A DNA stretch of 64,000 nt from Hydra vulgaris (GCF_038396675.1 NC_088930.1:35393501-35457500), one strand, 5' to 3'. Positions 1 through 11,286 are shown, numbered from the stretch's first letter. Numbers and translations are program-made. Notes: generated from the letters alone by a model not told the origin.

Positions 1-1300
1 AAGACATATTAGCTCATATTATGATTTCTTAAATTAGGTATGCTTAATTTTGAATAAGTTCTTGTATAGGCTTTACAGAACTACATGCAACTGATAGAAG
101 TTTGGGGTAGCTGTCTTGACGAAAACGTAGAAGTTGATGTAAAATCTAGAATAATATAATGTAATGCTCAAATGGAGTCATTTAAATTCTTTTATGGTAT
201 CAAAATAGGACACAATTTATTTAGTTACAGACAACTTATCAAGAACAATCTAAGCAGAAAATATTTCAGCAATTGAAAGCCATAAAGTAGCTCAACTGAC
301 CATCAATATGTTTGAACAAATGAGAAAATCAAGATCTACTCGTTTATCTAATACGGTTGAACAAATAAGATCAAAAAGTCAAGCTGCGCTTTATAAAGCA
401 AAATTTAAAGCTGAAAAATGCCACTATTTTAATTTACCATCTATTTCAAGAAAACTAAAAATGCTAAACTACAAAACGTGGAAGCTATATTTTAGTAGAT
501 TGATCAAAAGCTAATGCACATCACCAATTATGCCTAAAGGAACATTATTTTGTGATATTTTGAGATTTTTGATTCCATTAAGAGCAATCAAGGATAGATT
601 TCACCAAACTAGTTTTGAAGCTTATCTGACGATGGAGTCATTTTTACTTATAGTGTTAAAAGTTAAAATATAAAAAACAATTTTCTCTAACTCGAAACCA
701 ACTTGTTTTAAAGACATATTTAAAGAGATTCAATCACTTTCAGAATGCAAAAAAAACATGATTCCGAATTTCTTTGTTATTTGTGACCTTTTCATTGTCA
801 TTCCTGTGAGCTGTGACTGTACAACTGAAGGATCTTTTTTACGGACACGACGGTTATAATCTTGGTTAAGAGGTACATTGACAAACATCATAAAACATTT
901 ACTGGCTAACTAGACATGTAAAATTGGTAACAAATTTGTGTCTAATCACGACAAACGCTTCTTCAAGTTTAAATGGTTTGTTAAAAAAGATTTAATATTT
1001 TTGAAATTAAAAGTAGTTTAAATTTATTTATTTTTTAAAGATTTTTAAATGTATATATTTTTTACGTTAAAATAAAACAATAGGTTTTTTATTTTATTAG
1101 GTTTTATTTTAACGTAAAAAATATGCACCTGTATTATACATTTATATTTAAAAACTAATTTTTATAATAAATAAAAGCAAAGGGTTTACATCACTAAACA
1201 ACATTTTAAAAAATTTAGATTTAAAAATAATTCGCTTTTATTAAAAAAAATAACTGTTTTTCCAGTGTGATAAAATTATAAGACATTCTTGAAAAATATA
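1..1300. other. AT-rich non-coding stretch with a 24-bp inverted repeat
   Basis: I see no convincing gene here. A 68-codon open frame at 308-514 has no recognisable domain and is flanked by stops. The only clear structure is a perfect 24-bp inverted repeat, 1055-1078 against 1101-1124, with a 22-nt A/T loop. Its arms contain the word TTACGTTAAAATAAAAC. It could be the meeting point of two element ends, or a cruciform-prone site. Confidence 0.5.
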
Positions 1301-1309
1301 AATATTCTT

Positions 1310-1953
1310 TTATAAAAAAAGACGTCTCAATTTGAAAAAATCAATAGAAGGTACTTTTACTATTTTTTTAACCATTGTAGAAGGTAAAGAATCGTACAAC
1401 TTTTTTATGTACGAGATGGCAATTGCATCCCATGCATATGCGATGAAAGATTTCAAGCCAGCTAGTGAACTATATTGTTTACCACCTTTGAACACTATAT
1501 GTGACAGCTGTCCCCAAGCATTCTCAATAATATTCAGGTCTAGGGATCTAGCTGGCAATTCAGTATTGCAATTACACTGTTGAAATAATCCTTTACTATC
1601 TTAGCTGTATGAACGCTACCATTATATTGCTCAAAAGCGAAGTTTTCACCACCAATGACAAATGCTTCACGTAGTAAAAATTCTTGAACAATTAAAGAGA
1701 GCTTTTAGTCTTCATTTTTCCGTGATATCCAATTTTGCAATTTACCTTAATACCATATTACGGTCACTTAATGTTAATGGATGTCCGGGACTTTTTTTTA
1801 TTTCATACGTATCAGAACTATTAATGTAGTTTCTAATCACAGTTCAGCTGCGTCTAATGTCTCTAGCCATATAACTAATGGTATGACCTATTTTTGCTTA
1901 ATTAGAGAGTATATTTTTTTCTAATTCGGATTCAACTGTGCAGAACGACCCAT
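1310..1953 (-). pseudogene. Decayed Tc1/mariner transposase
   Basis: This is the remnant of a Tc1-type DDE transposase, the enzyme that cuts and pastes its own element at TA targets. Reading leftward from an ATG at 1953, an N-terminal piece beginning MGRSAQLNP and later frames resemble the helix-turn-helix region. Further on, a stretch ending in SVHTAKIVKDYF corresponds to the second catalytic motif, but the expected Asp is not there. The last 82 residues contain ARSLDLNIIENAWG, the Tc1 signature around the third catalytic residue (Glu retained). Several stops and frameshifts separate the pieces, so no active enzyme can be made. No matching terminal repeats were found at either side. Confidence 0.85.
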
Positions 1954-2230
1954 CATTATTTAATTTGTTATTATATACTTAATAAAAAAAACCTCAATTT
2001 TTTACAATTCAAACAGTTCACAGTTAAATAATTGTCTGTGGTGTTTGCATAAAAGTTTAGGTAAATTAAAAATGAATTTTTTAAAACTTCATTATTCCTG
2101 TATGGTCATAATGTATGGCTTCATTTGTATGGTCCAAGCGTTGTTATAACATTAAAATTATTTTATAAGTTCTCGTGAACAATTGCGTTTTTTAAAGTTT
2201 TGGGGGAACGCCTTATCATTTTGTCGCGCA

Positions 2231-2236
<6 letters not shown>

Positions 2237-2323
<87 letters not shown>

Positions 2324-2333
2324 TGTATATATA

Positions 2334-2368
<35 letters not shown>
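2237..2368. repeat. (TA)n microsatellite
   Basis: About 130 bp of nearly pure TA dinucleotide, interrupted near its right end by CATATATG and TAAATA units. Poly-Ile/Tyr open frames over it on both strands are artefacts of the repeat. Confidence 0.97.
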
Positions 2369-2647
2369 TATTTTTTTAATATATATGTATATTATTTTTA
2401 TTTTTTTAATGTTTAGTTTCATAAAAAAATAGAGTTGGACAAACTTAATCGCCGTTCTCAGCTATTTAATATTCAATGTTACCAGAAATGCCAAATGGTA
2501 TTGAGGCTTACTTTCCGAGTGTTATATCATTTATAAAATAAATTTTTATGTTGAAGTAGATTACTGTTTTAAAGAAGTTTTTTAAGAACTTTTTTAAACA
2601 TTAACAAATGTTGTTTTTAATTTGTTTTGATTTATATATATTCACAG

Positions 2648-3001
2648 AACACTAAAGCATCTAATAACGAACGTGATATCGAAAATAACTTAAACCTCGA
2701 CAAACAGTACGTAGAATCTTTTATCAAAGAAGAAGAATTATTTCAGGACTACGCTCAAAAAGTTATCGAAGGTGCTAAAAATGCTGGTAGAAATCCGATT
2801 AATCTTATAAAAGCTGCAAATGAAGGGTCAGGAGGTGGAAGAGGTCCAAAATTTGACAGCAAATCTGGCTTAAGACCTAGTTACATAGTTGCTGATGCTA
2901 CTGGTGTTCAACTACCGCATTACTTTAAAGATCCCGCTGTTTATAATCTTTCTCACGGGCACGTTGGCACTTCTGGTAAACGTTTAGGGTTTACTTGGTA
3001 A
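2648..3001 (+). CDS. Probable terminal exon of an unidentified host gene
   Basis: I do not recognise this protein. The frame is open from a good splice acceptor (ATTCACAG ending at 2647) to a TAA at 2999-3001, about 117 residues. It begins NTKASNNERD, has a charged, probably helical part (DKQYVESFIKEEELFQDYAQ), then a Gly-rich linker (EGSGGGRGP) and a C-terminus ending GTSGKRLGFTW. Codon use is balanced and the residue composition is not AT-driven, unlike the surrounding random frames, which supports real coding sequence. No upstream exon could be assigned inside the window: the (TA)n array and a Tc1 remnant lie immediately to the left. Strand and acceptor suggest the rest of the gene lies further left. 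It could also be a retained fragment. Confidence 0.55.
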   Translation, partial: NTKASNNERDIENNLNLDKQYVESFIKEEELFQDYAQKVIEGAKNAGRNPINLIKAANEGSGGGRGPKFDSKSGLRPSYIVADATGVQLPHYFKDPAVYNLSHGHVGTSGKRLGFTW

Positions 3002-3860
3002 TTTTTGAGTTGCATAATTTTTATTATTGTATTAAATTAATGCTTAGATGCGTTATATAATGTGAGATACGCGTTATGAAATATGTGACGTGATTTTTTT
3101 TATCTAAATATTTTAAAGTTATTTATAGGTAATAATATATAAAGTATTTTATATATACAAAACCTTTTTTTCTTTCTAAAAAAGTATTTTATATATACAA
3201 AACCTTTTTTTCTTTCTAAAAAAGTATTTTATAAGAGCTGAAATGTTATATAAGAAACACGAGAAACATCTATTTTCATTCTGTTTTATATTTAGCTTCA
3301 AAAGCTTTGAAATTTTTTTAATTTTTATTAACTTATTGTTGTGAAATTTTTTAAAAATTTATCAGCTTATGACAAACACAATTACAAAATCCTAAACACG
3401 TTATAATTTCGAGATAATGCACACATAAACTATTTTTGCATCGTGCTTCATTATTTTTATGAACAAAGACATCTATTCTTTAAAAAGCAATCCTTAAGAA
3501 ATTTAAAGCTTTCTAAATTACATATAATTTTTCTTTTTTTGTTTGTTTAAGAAAAACAGAATATTTTTTATTCTTGACACTTGTTTCGTAGTTTTATTCT
3601 ACATGTTAAGAAGATTTAATTTACAACTAAAACTCTGGTATATAAAATTTTATTGAAATACTAACGAACAAATAAACTTGTAACAAAAAAAAAATTTCTT
3701 CAAATAATTTTTTAAATAGAACTAATTACGATTGTTTTAATATTTTGCATACTGTTCCTACAAAAAAACAAACAAATAAAATGCTTTATATTAAATGGGC
3801 AAATCCGTCTTTAAAAAAAAAAACATCAAATATATATATATATATTTATTTATTTAATAA
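3002..3860. other. Non-coding, with a 40-bp tandem duplication
   Basis: No gene seen. At about 3141-3232 a unit of about 40 bp (core TATATATACAAAACC plus a T-rich tract) occurs twice in tandem, followed by the start of a third copy. The rest is AT-rich. If 2648-3001 is a last exon, its 3' untranslated region lies here. Confidence 0.7.
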
Positions 3861-3869
3861 CTATATATA

Positions 3870-4045
3870 ATAGCGCAGTGGTTAGTGCGCTTGCCTTTAG
3901 AAGCTAGAGATTCGCGATTCAACGCTGCACAAGTTTTATATCATCGGTAAAGAAGGAGGGGTGAACTTCCTTTCAAATGCTCTTCCGCGGTGCTCTGTGA
4001 TAAGACAGTAAAGACTTCTTCAGGCTTCTAAAATAAAACATATAT
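3870..4045 (+). repeat. tRNA-derived SINE-like element
   Basis: The segment begins with a tRNA-like half: TAGCGCAGTGGTTAGTGCG resembles a pol III A box, and GATTCGCGATTCAACGC about 35 nt later resembles a degenerate B box. An unrelated tail of about 110 bp and an AT-rich end follow. It does not fold as a functional tRNA (acceptor arms do not pair), so a tRNA-derived SINE is the best reading. Family not known. Confidence 0.55.
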
Positions 4046-4117
4046 ATTTTTCCAAAGTTTTTATTCAGCACAAAATGGGCAAACATTCTAATAAAAAAGA
4101 CAATTTTTTTGATTTTT

Positions 4118-4290
4118 GTTAAAAATCATTTTATTTTCAAACTTATATTCGAAAATCACGCCGATGCATTCTTTGAGTATATCAACAATAAACATAGTTC
4201 TATTACTTTTACAATGGAAGAAGAAGTTAAATCAAAAACATCTTTTATGGACCTAACTCTAAATAAAACAAACAATTACCACTGTTTCAC
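4118..4290 (+). pseudogene. Reverse-transcriptase fragment (Penelope/LINE-like)
   Basis: About 50 residues around the motif HADAFFEYINNKHSSITFTM followed by SFMDLTLNKTN. This matches the region of retroelement reverse transcriptases where a 'length of the strand, comparing small number of N/H, then FLDV' block follows the catalytic palm, most like Penelope-like or related LINE proteins. Nothing else of the element is recognisable around it. It is a small decayed fragment. Confidence 0.5.
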
Positions 4291-4795
4291 AATGTTATGT
4301 TTATTTGACAGTAATTTTGTATTGTAATATTTATTTAACTAAGTTTTATTTTTTTCAGATTTCTATTTATTAATATGTAATTAAAATCTGTCATAATGGA
4401 AACTAACATAATGATCGATATATACAAATGATATTAAAGAATACTCCTGGTATAAACGACAAGGAAATTAAGGCCAATAAAAAAGCAAGTAGTTTTTTGT
4501 CTGCTTGCAACCCCTGAGCATTTAACCTTTAATAATGCATCTCTTACAACTAAAAATGTTCATTATACAAAGATAAATATCCTTTACTATGTGGAAAAAA
4601 CATGATGAATTTATGAATTTAATGAAATGCAACAATAACCGAAGAATTTTTTATCCCAGGAATCTAGAAATTTATGTCAACATTAAACTGAGGCTTAAAC
4701 TTGAGTCTGAGCTGCTGGACACAGCTCAGTTCGCTTTGAAATTGAAAAGTGATGCAGAAGACAAATTAAATCTGGTGAACACATATTTGAGCCCC

Positions 4796-5036
4796 TGAGG
4801 TGCAAAGTGGTATAAGTCACTCATATCTAGTTTGGTATAAGTCTGACTAATATCACTATGGCTGTGAACAAAAACAGCTGTTTAGTGAGGAGCATAACAA
4901 AAAACAGTTCCAGCATCATTATCGATATCATTAGACTTATACCATTCTGCCATGTAATAGAATAAACAAAATGCTAACCATAGGTGACAATAACTCAAAA
5001 TATTGAAAAAAGTGACTTATACCACTATGCATCTCA
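4796..5036. mobile_element. 241-bp MITE with 24-bp terminal inverted repeats
   Basis: The left end starts TGAGGTGCAAAGTGGTATAA and the right end, reverse-complemented, starts TGAGATGCATAGTGGTATAA; both continue GTCAC. A second inner inverted pair (GGTATAAGTCT near 4838 against AGACTTATACC near 4933) lies inside. It has no coding capacity. Superfamily not assigned; no clear target duplication. Confidence 0.8.
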
Positions 5037-5640
5037 TGAACTCATTTGTTCCTCATGATATTCTCAAGAATCCAAATGTTGTCGCCTGAAGCGTGAGAAA
5101 TAACGTTAGTATTACTAAGATGAACCTATCCGTCATGATGTTTTTTATCTACCTCTTTTGGTATCTGGGGTCAATGGAGCTAAGTTTCTTGGTGTATTAT
5201 TCCTTCCGAGTTTAACCTCAAAAACTTGTCTGAAACATTGTCGCTGTTGCTACATAAAATTTACTCTTAGATTGGAAATGTTACAAAAACATCAAAGGCA
5301 TAGTCTTTGACAAAACATTCACGAATACAGGCTTCAACAAAGCAATTGTTAATTACATTTTGTGGTATATTATTAAAATTTTTTTTGCGTAAAATCTAGG
5401 ATTAGAATTGAGGGGAAGACTTCAAGTAATGGCCTAAGTGTTATAATGCTATAAACTATAGGTTTTTCAAAGAATTAATTTATTAACTCTTTACACCACA
5501 GGACAGCACACTCCTGCAGTTGTCTGCCTTCAGAGGGAGCTAGTCACTTGTTGTAGTTTGCGTGTCTCAGGCATGTAGTAAAAGTCATTCTTAGCGACTG
5601 TTAGGATTAAAAATAACTTTTTTTCACACATTTTTTTAAT
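5037..5640. other. Non-coding, nothing recognised
   Basis: No gene, tRNA or repeat structure recognised between the MITE and the dispersed repeat that hosts the P element. Confidence 0.5.
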
Positions 5641-5857
5641 AGAGATTTAATAAGTTAGGCAAATGTTGCAAAGGCAATAGTTCCTTGTTTTAAATCACTT
5701 CATATTCTAGAAACACCCGGTTAAAGCTAAATCATACTACAATGCATTTATGAAACTAAATCAAAATACAGACACACAACAAAAATACAGTTGTAAAAAT
5801 AGGAACGTCGTCACACTTCAACCAAACATGAATACGGACAATTAAAATTGTTAAAAG

Positions 5858-8053
5858 CATGGCCTACATAAAGTATACAGTCTAATATTCCGCATACTTG
5901 CCGAAAAAATAGAAGGCCAGTTTAGTAAGCAGTTAAAGTTATTGAGTGTATACAAGTTGACGAGAGTTTCCACGTAAAAAACTATTTTTGTAATGGTCAT
6001 AATTGTATATTAACTCGTAAAAGTATGTTTGAAAACTTTCCTGCCTATTTAAGAAGTCAAGCGGAATAAAATTTCTCAGTTTTCGAAGAACTTAAAAAAT
6101 AAGATATCTAAAAAAACCAATGTACTCTGATAACCTAATTCGATATGCATTATTATTGTGCTATACATTAATGCAATCCTACAAAGTACTTTTGGAAGAA
6201 TTTCAATTACCATCACTTTCTTTATTAAATAAAATTTGTTCTGGTAACATTGATGCTCTAAAAGCTGCAAAATTAATACTTGAAAATGGCAAAATGTCAC
6301 AAGATTAAGGAAAACATCCCATACATTATAAAAGCTATTCCAGTTGTAAAAATTGATAGTGATTGGTTAAAAAATGAGATTCTTGAAACTTTGAATCTTT
6401 TGCTTAATAGTGGGTTTGTTGTGCGAGCTATTGTGCGATAATCATGCAAGCAATGTTTCTGCATTAAATTGTTATCAGAATACGAAAATGGCTTTGATAG
6501 CTTCTCAATTTTATATAACTGCAGAAAAGTTTATTTATTCTATGATGCAGTACATTTAATTAAAAATGTGAGAAACAACTTGTTAAATCGAAAAAGGTTT
6601 TTGTTTTCCCCATTTGACCAATTGAGTTTATTGGGTTTAAAGATGATATTGCAATTAAAGGTGGAGAAGTGTCTTGGAAACTGTTTCATGACGTCCATGA
6701 AAAAGATCTTGCTTTAGATGCAGATTTACATAAAGCTCCAAAACTAACAAATAAAGTGCTACACCCAGGAAAATATAAACAAAATGTTCAAATAGCTCTT
6801 GACTTGTTTAATGAAAGTATAATAGCTGGTTTGAAATTATACTTTCCTTTACGTGAGGATGCTGTTGGCTTTTTACGATTGTTTTATAAATGGTGGATTA
6901 TTGCTAATAGTTAAAACCAGTTTTGTTCCAATAGCTATTTAGAAAATGCTGCTATCTTGCATGATTGATAATTGGGAAAAACAAATAATCTTGAACTGTG
7001 AGAAAATTTTTATGTCCACTCAAACTAGTTCAGCGTTTAAACAAACACTTAATTGTCATGCTTCTTTAATTGAAGATCTTTTAAACGATGGTTATAAATT
7101 TGTCATGGCTGCAAGATTTCAAAGTGATCCAATAAAAAGGTTTGGACAGTACAGACAGATAAGTGGTGGTACGTTTTTGGTGAGCTTAAAAGATGCTTTG
7201 TGTTCCGAGCGAATTATCAAATTTAAAAGTTTAGTTAATGAAAGCATTGACATCAACAATAGTGATTTCAAAATGACTAACGATCAAAAAAATATTTTAA
7301 ACAATGTTTTGGAAACACTTCAGTGCACTTCTTTAAATAATTTGTCTTTGTCAGAAGATAGCAGAAAAGTTGCCTTTCATATTGCAGGTTATATTGCAAA
7401 AAAAATTTCAAAAAGATTTGGTAAATGCTATAATGAACTAATGATTAGAATAGATAAAATGATTCTCCAGATAAACAACATATTAAAATTTTATCAAGGG
7501 GAGGACTGACTATAACATCTACCGATCTGGGTAATTATACTTGTGGTGCTTTTGCAATTTTAGACTTTACTTTTGATCAACAACACCGATTTGCCATTAA
7601 AAACAACTGCTCAGTTTATTTTAAAAACATTTTTGTTCAAAAAAAATATCCTTTGTTCTGATCACCAAAAACTTGGGATAAATCTCATAAACAAAACAAT
7701 CAGTAATATATTCTTCAATAATAAAAGAAAAATAATTACTAATGGAAATATTATGGACAATATAGTTAGTTTTAAAAAAAGGCAACGAAAAAAGCAAGAT
7801 TAAACATAAATAAATGAAATTAACAAGTTTTTAATGAACAATATTTCTTTTTTTATTTCTCTAGAAAAATGTAAGAAATTATAAAAAATTCTTAAAAAAA
7901 AATTTTGTTGTTTTTGAAAATATTTTTGAGAATAAATGCATTTTGTTTGTTTATTTGCTTTGCTTTTTATAGCGCAATAATTATTTTTTAATAGCCTTCT
8001 ATTTTTTCGGCAAATACGCGGAACAAACGGCCGTACACTTTATGTAGGACATG
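5858..8053. mobile_element. P-type DNA transposon, internally deleted
   Basis: The two ends form inverted repeats of about 60 bp: left CATGGCCTACATAAAGT, right (reverse complement) CATGTCCTACATAAAGT, both later reaching TTGCCGAAAAAATAGAAGGC. They start CATG, as P elements do. Flanks GTTAAAAG on the left and GTTAAAAT on the right fit an imperfect 8-bp target duplication, the size known for P elements. The interior carries a broken P transposase on the + strand. Confidence 0.88.
6120..7803 (+). pseudogene. P-element (THAP9-like) transposase pseudogene
   Basis: Fragments in three frames follow the order of P-element transposases. 6120-6305 has SYKVLLEEFQLPSLSLLNK; 6315-6440 reads NIPYIIKAIPVVKIDSDWLK; 6469-6914 has YDAVHLIKNVRNN and ends FLRLFYKWWIIANS; 6946-7509 has RFGQYRQISGGTFLVSLKDA and HIAGYIAKKI, the C-terminal signature; 7573-7803 is a basic tail. 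Between the first two pieces the family normally has the DEMYLQ motif with the first catalytic Asp; here the reading jumps from KMSQD straight to NIPYI, so that segment is deleted. No THAP zinc finger is seen upstream. The family excises and inserts its element in the nucleus; this copy cannot. Confidence 0.88.
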
Positions 8054-8612
8054 TTAAAATTATCAATTAGTTTCTTTTTCAACTGCATTTAATCACTGCA
8101 GTTACTTCAAAAGCATGTTTTAGACAACTTATATTTGTCACAGATTACATTCTGAAATGAACATATGTTATATGTCCAAGTATACTGCCCCACCGAGAGA
8201 CTGAGAAACGCAATTTTTCAAAGAACTTAAAACTAATTTCCCTTTGAAACCTTTCTGGTTTCATTGCAATTATATGAGCAAATATAATTTAAAGCTCACA
8301 AATAATGACGCCGCGTGATACAATGCTCTAATTGCTATCGACTAAACGACCATCATGTGGGACTCGCTTCCTGCATTTCAACAGACAACTACTCTTATTT
8401 TAAGCCAAAAGTGGGCTTGCTTACTTTTGCCGTGACAGGGCAGTGCAACAATACTCGTCAATAAATAGAAATAAGTTAATAATTTACAGCGTTCATTTAA
8501 ATAAATTACAAACAATTTACAGCATCTATTAAAATGCAAAAAAATATAAAAAGAATATAATTACATTTTACAATTTATAAAAATCTTTTTAACAAAAACG
8601 ATTAAAAAAAGT

Positions 8613-9725
8613 TTACTCTTCCATTTTGATTTCAAGTTGGAGTGGAGCCTGAACTTGACTTCGCGGGGCTTCTATTGCTAACTTAAAGTCTTTAGTATAG
8701 CGAGAACTTAATTGAGACGGATCGACATCATCTGGTAAAGAGATGTTTCTGGTAAACTGCTTGTGGTGGAAACTCAAACCGTGTTCGCCACTGTTTTCAG
8801 TTTTGGTTTCACCATGAACAATTAAATCTCTACCTTTTACTTGAATCGAAATTTCTTCTGGCTTGAAACCTTTTACATCTAAAGTGCATTTAAATGTCTC
8901 TTTTGTTGATTCTCCAGAACCAGACGTTATATGTAGCTTTTTAGGAGCTTCTATATGCAAAATACCATCTTGACTAATGTTTGAAGTAAGTGCCGTAAGA
9001 TCTACGTCATCTGGGATAGTATATTTTCGATGGAATTCACTGCAATCAAATCCATTTTCATTTTCGTTACGATGCTTTCCACTTACTTCAAGAGTTTGTC
9101 CTAAACATCGAGAAATAAAAATGAGAACAGAATAATAATGGGATGAAATACGTATTTAAGTAAATGGATGAAATACGTATTAAAGTATATATAAATAGCA
9201 AGTGCTAATTTATAAAAGCTATTTGATTTCATATTACTTTCTTTGAAAGCAGCATTTTTAACTGTTGTTTTGTAACAACAGTTAAAAATGCTGACAACAT
9301 TCTCAAGTTACGCATAACTTGACAACATTCTCAAGTTAGGTATAATCTCTCATAATCAAAATCTCTCAGTTCTTATAACAATTATTATGGTAAGAGTGAC
9401 ATAAAATAAACAAACAAATAGAAAAAAAATAACGGAAGATCCAAAATGGATTTTGATGCAATATTATAACTTTTCACACTTGTATTAAATAGTTTTAGAT
9501 TTAAATACCTTCTACTTTTAGAGTTACTTCCTCTGGCTTGTAGTGCTTTACATTAAGATTTACAACGAATCCGTTTTCCTTGTTAAAAGTCTTTTTCGTA
9601 AGAGCGCCCGCTCCAACATTAAATAATGGATAATATCTTAGGGGAGGAAAAGTAGTTTCCATTATATCTTCCAAAGATGGGTAGGAAGTAAAATGTTTAT
9701 GAACAGGAATGTGCCACAAAGACAT
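8613..9725 (-). CDS. Small heat-shock protein with two alpha-crystallin domains (left copy)
   Basis: An ATP-independent chaperone of the HSP20 family, which binds unfolding proteins in the cytosol. Exon 1 runs 9725 down to 9509 and exon 2 from 9100 to 8613 (stop TAA); the 408-bp intron has GT-AG ends and phase 1. The joined protein is 234 residues. After about 45 N-terminal residues (MSLWHIPVHK...) there are two alpha-crystallin domains: about 50-126 (NLNVKHYKPEEVTLKVEG...YTIPDDVDLTAL) and about 142-217 (DVKGFKPEEISIQVKGRD...ISLPDDVD). Usual family members have one domain. It differs from the right copy at residue 200 (Pro here, Leu there). AATAAA follows the stop on the minus strand. No convincing heat-shock element was seen upstream. 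Confidence 0.92.
9250..9293 (-). other. 20-bp perfect hairpin in the sHSP intron (left copy)
   Basis: CAGCATTTTTAACTGTTGTT at 9250-9269 pairs perfectly with 9274-9293 across a 4-nt loop. It lies wholly inside the intron of the left sHSP gene and is followed by two tandem copies of a unit containing CTTGACAACATTCTCAAG. The same hairpin is at 30973-31016 in the right copy. Confidence 0.85.
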
Positions 9726-9857
9726 TTTTTTTTTCTTCTTAATAAAAAAGTAAAGAAACTTTGAATAAAAACTTTAAAAATAAGCTTAATATAAATTTAA
9801 TAAAATAAACTTAATAAAAAAAAATAAATATTAAATACATTTGTTAAACCCTTTTGC
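9726..9857 (-). other. Upstream region of the left sHSP gene
   Basis: T/A-rich leader directly upstream of the sHSP ATG, ending in a purine run (AAGAAGAAAAAAAA before the ATG on the gene strand). It probably holds the core promoter and 5' UTR, but no TATA box or GAA/TTC heat-shock element stands out from the AT background. Confidence 0.3.
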
Positions 9858-11286
9858 ATTATAAACAAGTTATTTCAGATCTAATCGTCGCATTTGTAGA
9901 TAAAGGACGAAATGCAACAGTGCCCTCCCACTCCACGAAAAAAACCAGGCAATGATTCGCTCTACTCTCTAATCACATAAATCATATACAATTAGTGTAA
10001 AAATTTTACTTTATGAATACAATTAAAATGTTCTGGCCATTTTAATGCGTAAAAAAAAATCTTTCAAAAATAATCTTTGATTTTATATTGTTAAACAAAA
10101 CAGAAGTCTTGAACTCTAACATAACCCTAAGCGTTGCGCCTCAAAAAACATTTGGTTAACGGGGTTTCTGAAATAACTGATTCAAGTACAATAATATGTT
10201 CATTGATACTAATCTAAACAAGAACAGCAGTAGATATGTAATAAATGTAACTTAAAATCCTTGAAAAGATATTAAGTTTTGCAAAAACAACAAACAAAAG
10301 CTATGTAAAAAAAATAATAATAAAAATAATAAATAATAATTATAAACAAGTTATTTCAGATCTGATCGTCGCATTTGTAGATAAAGGACGAAATGCAACA
10401 GTGCCTTCCCACTCCACGAAAAAAACCAGGCAATGATTCGCTCTACTCTCTAATCACATAAATCATATACAATTAGTGTAAAAATTTTACTTTATGAATA
10501 CAATTAAAATGTTCTGGCCATTTTAATGCGTAAAAAAAAATCTTTCAAAAATAATCTTTGATTTTATATTGTTAAACAAAACAGAAGTCTTGAACTCTAA
10601 CATAACCCTAAGCGTTGCGCCTCAAAAAACATTTGGTTAACGGGGTTTCTGAAATAACTGATTCAAGTACAATAATATGTTCATTGATACTAATCTAAAC
10701 AAGAACAGCAGTAGATATGTAATAAATGTAACTTAAAATCCTTGAAAAGATATTAAGTTTTGCAAAAACAACAAACAAAAGCTATGTAAAAAAAATAATA
10801 ATAAAAATAATAAATAATAATTATAAACAAGTTATTTCAGATCTGATCGTCGCATTTGTAGATAAAGGACGAAATGCAACAGTGCCTTCCCACTCCACGA
10901 AAAAAACCAGGCAATGATTCGCTCTACTCTCTAATCACATAAATCATATACAATTAGTGTAAAAATTTTACTTTATGAATACAATTAAAATGTTCTGGCC
11001 ATTTTAATGCGTAAAAAAAAATCTTTCAAAAATAATCTTTGATTTTATATTGTTAAACAAAACAGAAGTCTTGAACTCTAACATAACCCTAAGCGTTGCG
11101 CCTCAAAAAACATTTGGTTAACGGGGTTTCTGAAATAACTGATTCAAGTACAATAATATGTTCATTGATACTAATCTAAACAAGAACAGCAGTAGATATG
11201 TAATAAATGTAACTTAAAATCCTTGAAAAGATATTAAGTTTTGCAAAAACAACAAACAAAAGCTATGTAAAAAAAATAATAATAAT
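9858..11286. repeat. 481-bp unit in three tandem copies
   Basis: Units start at 9861, 10342 and 10823, a constant period of 481 bp, and the third ends near 11286. They are almost identical: a visible difference is ATCTAATCG in unit 1 against ATCTGATCG in units 2 and 3. Each contains the words CGCATTTGTAGATAAAGGAC, CACTCCACGAAAAAAACC and AAGCGTTGCGCCTC. The right arm has one copy (29941-30406). The array begins about 130 bp upstream of the left sHSP start codon. Confidence 0.97.

Larger units (their letters stand above)
5641..8115. repeat. Dispersed repeat, split by the P-type element
   Basis: Sequence at about 5641-5857 and its continuation at 8054-8115 matches, with moderate divergence, the uninterrupted copy at 43945-44160. 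Shared words include GCAATAGTTC, TTGTTTTAAATCACTT, TTCTAGAAACA and, across the break, TTTTTCAACT. The copy here was the target of the P-type insertion. The class of the repeat itself is unknown. Confidence 0.75.

Noticed and set aside
2183-2422. Open frames of Ile/Tyr repeats on both strands
   Set aside because: They translate the (TA)n array; same for frames over 13188-13276 and 61147-61389.
9858-11286. CRISPR-like or LTR-like direct repeats
   Set aside because: The 481-bp units are contiguous with no spacers, have no LTR ends (TG...CA with target duplication) and no retroelement between them.
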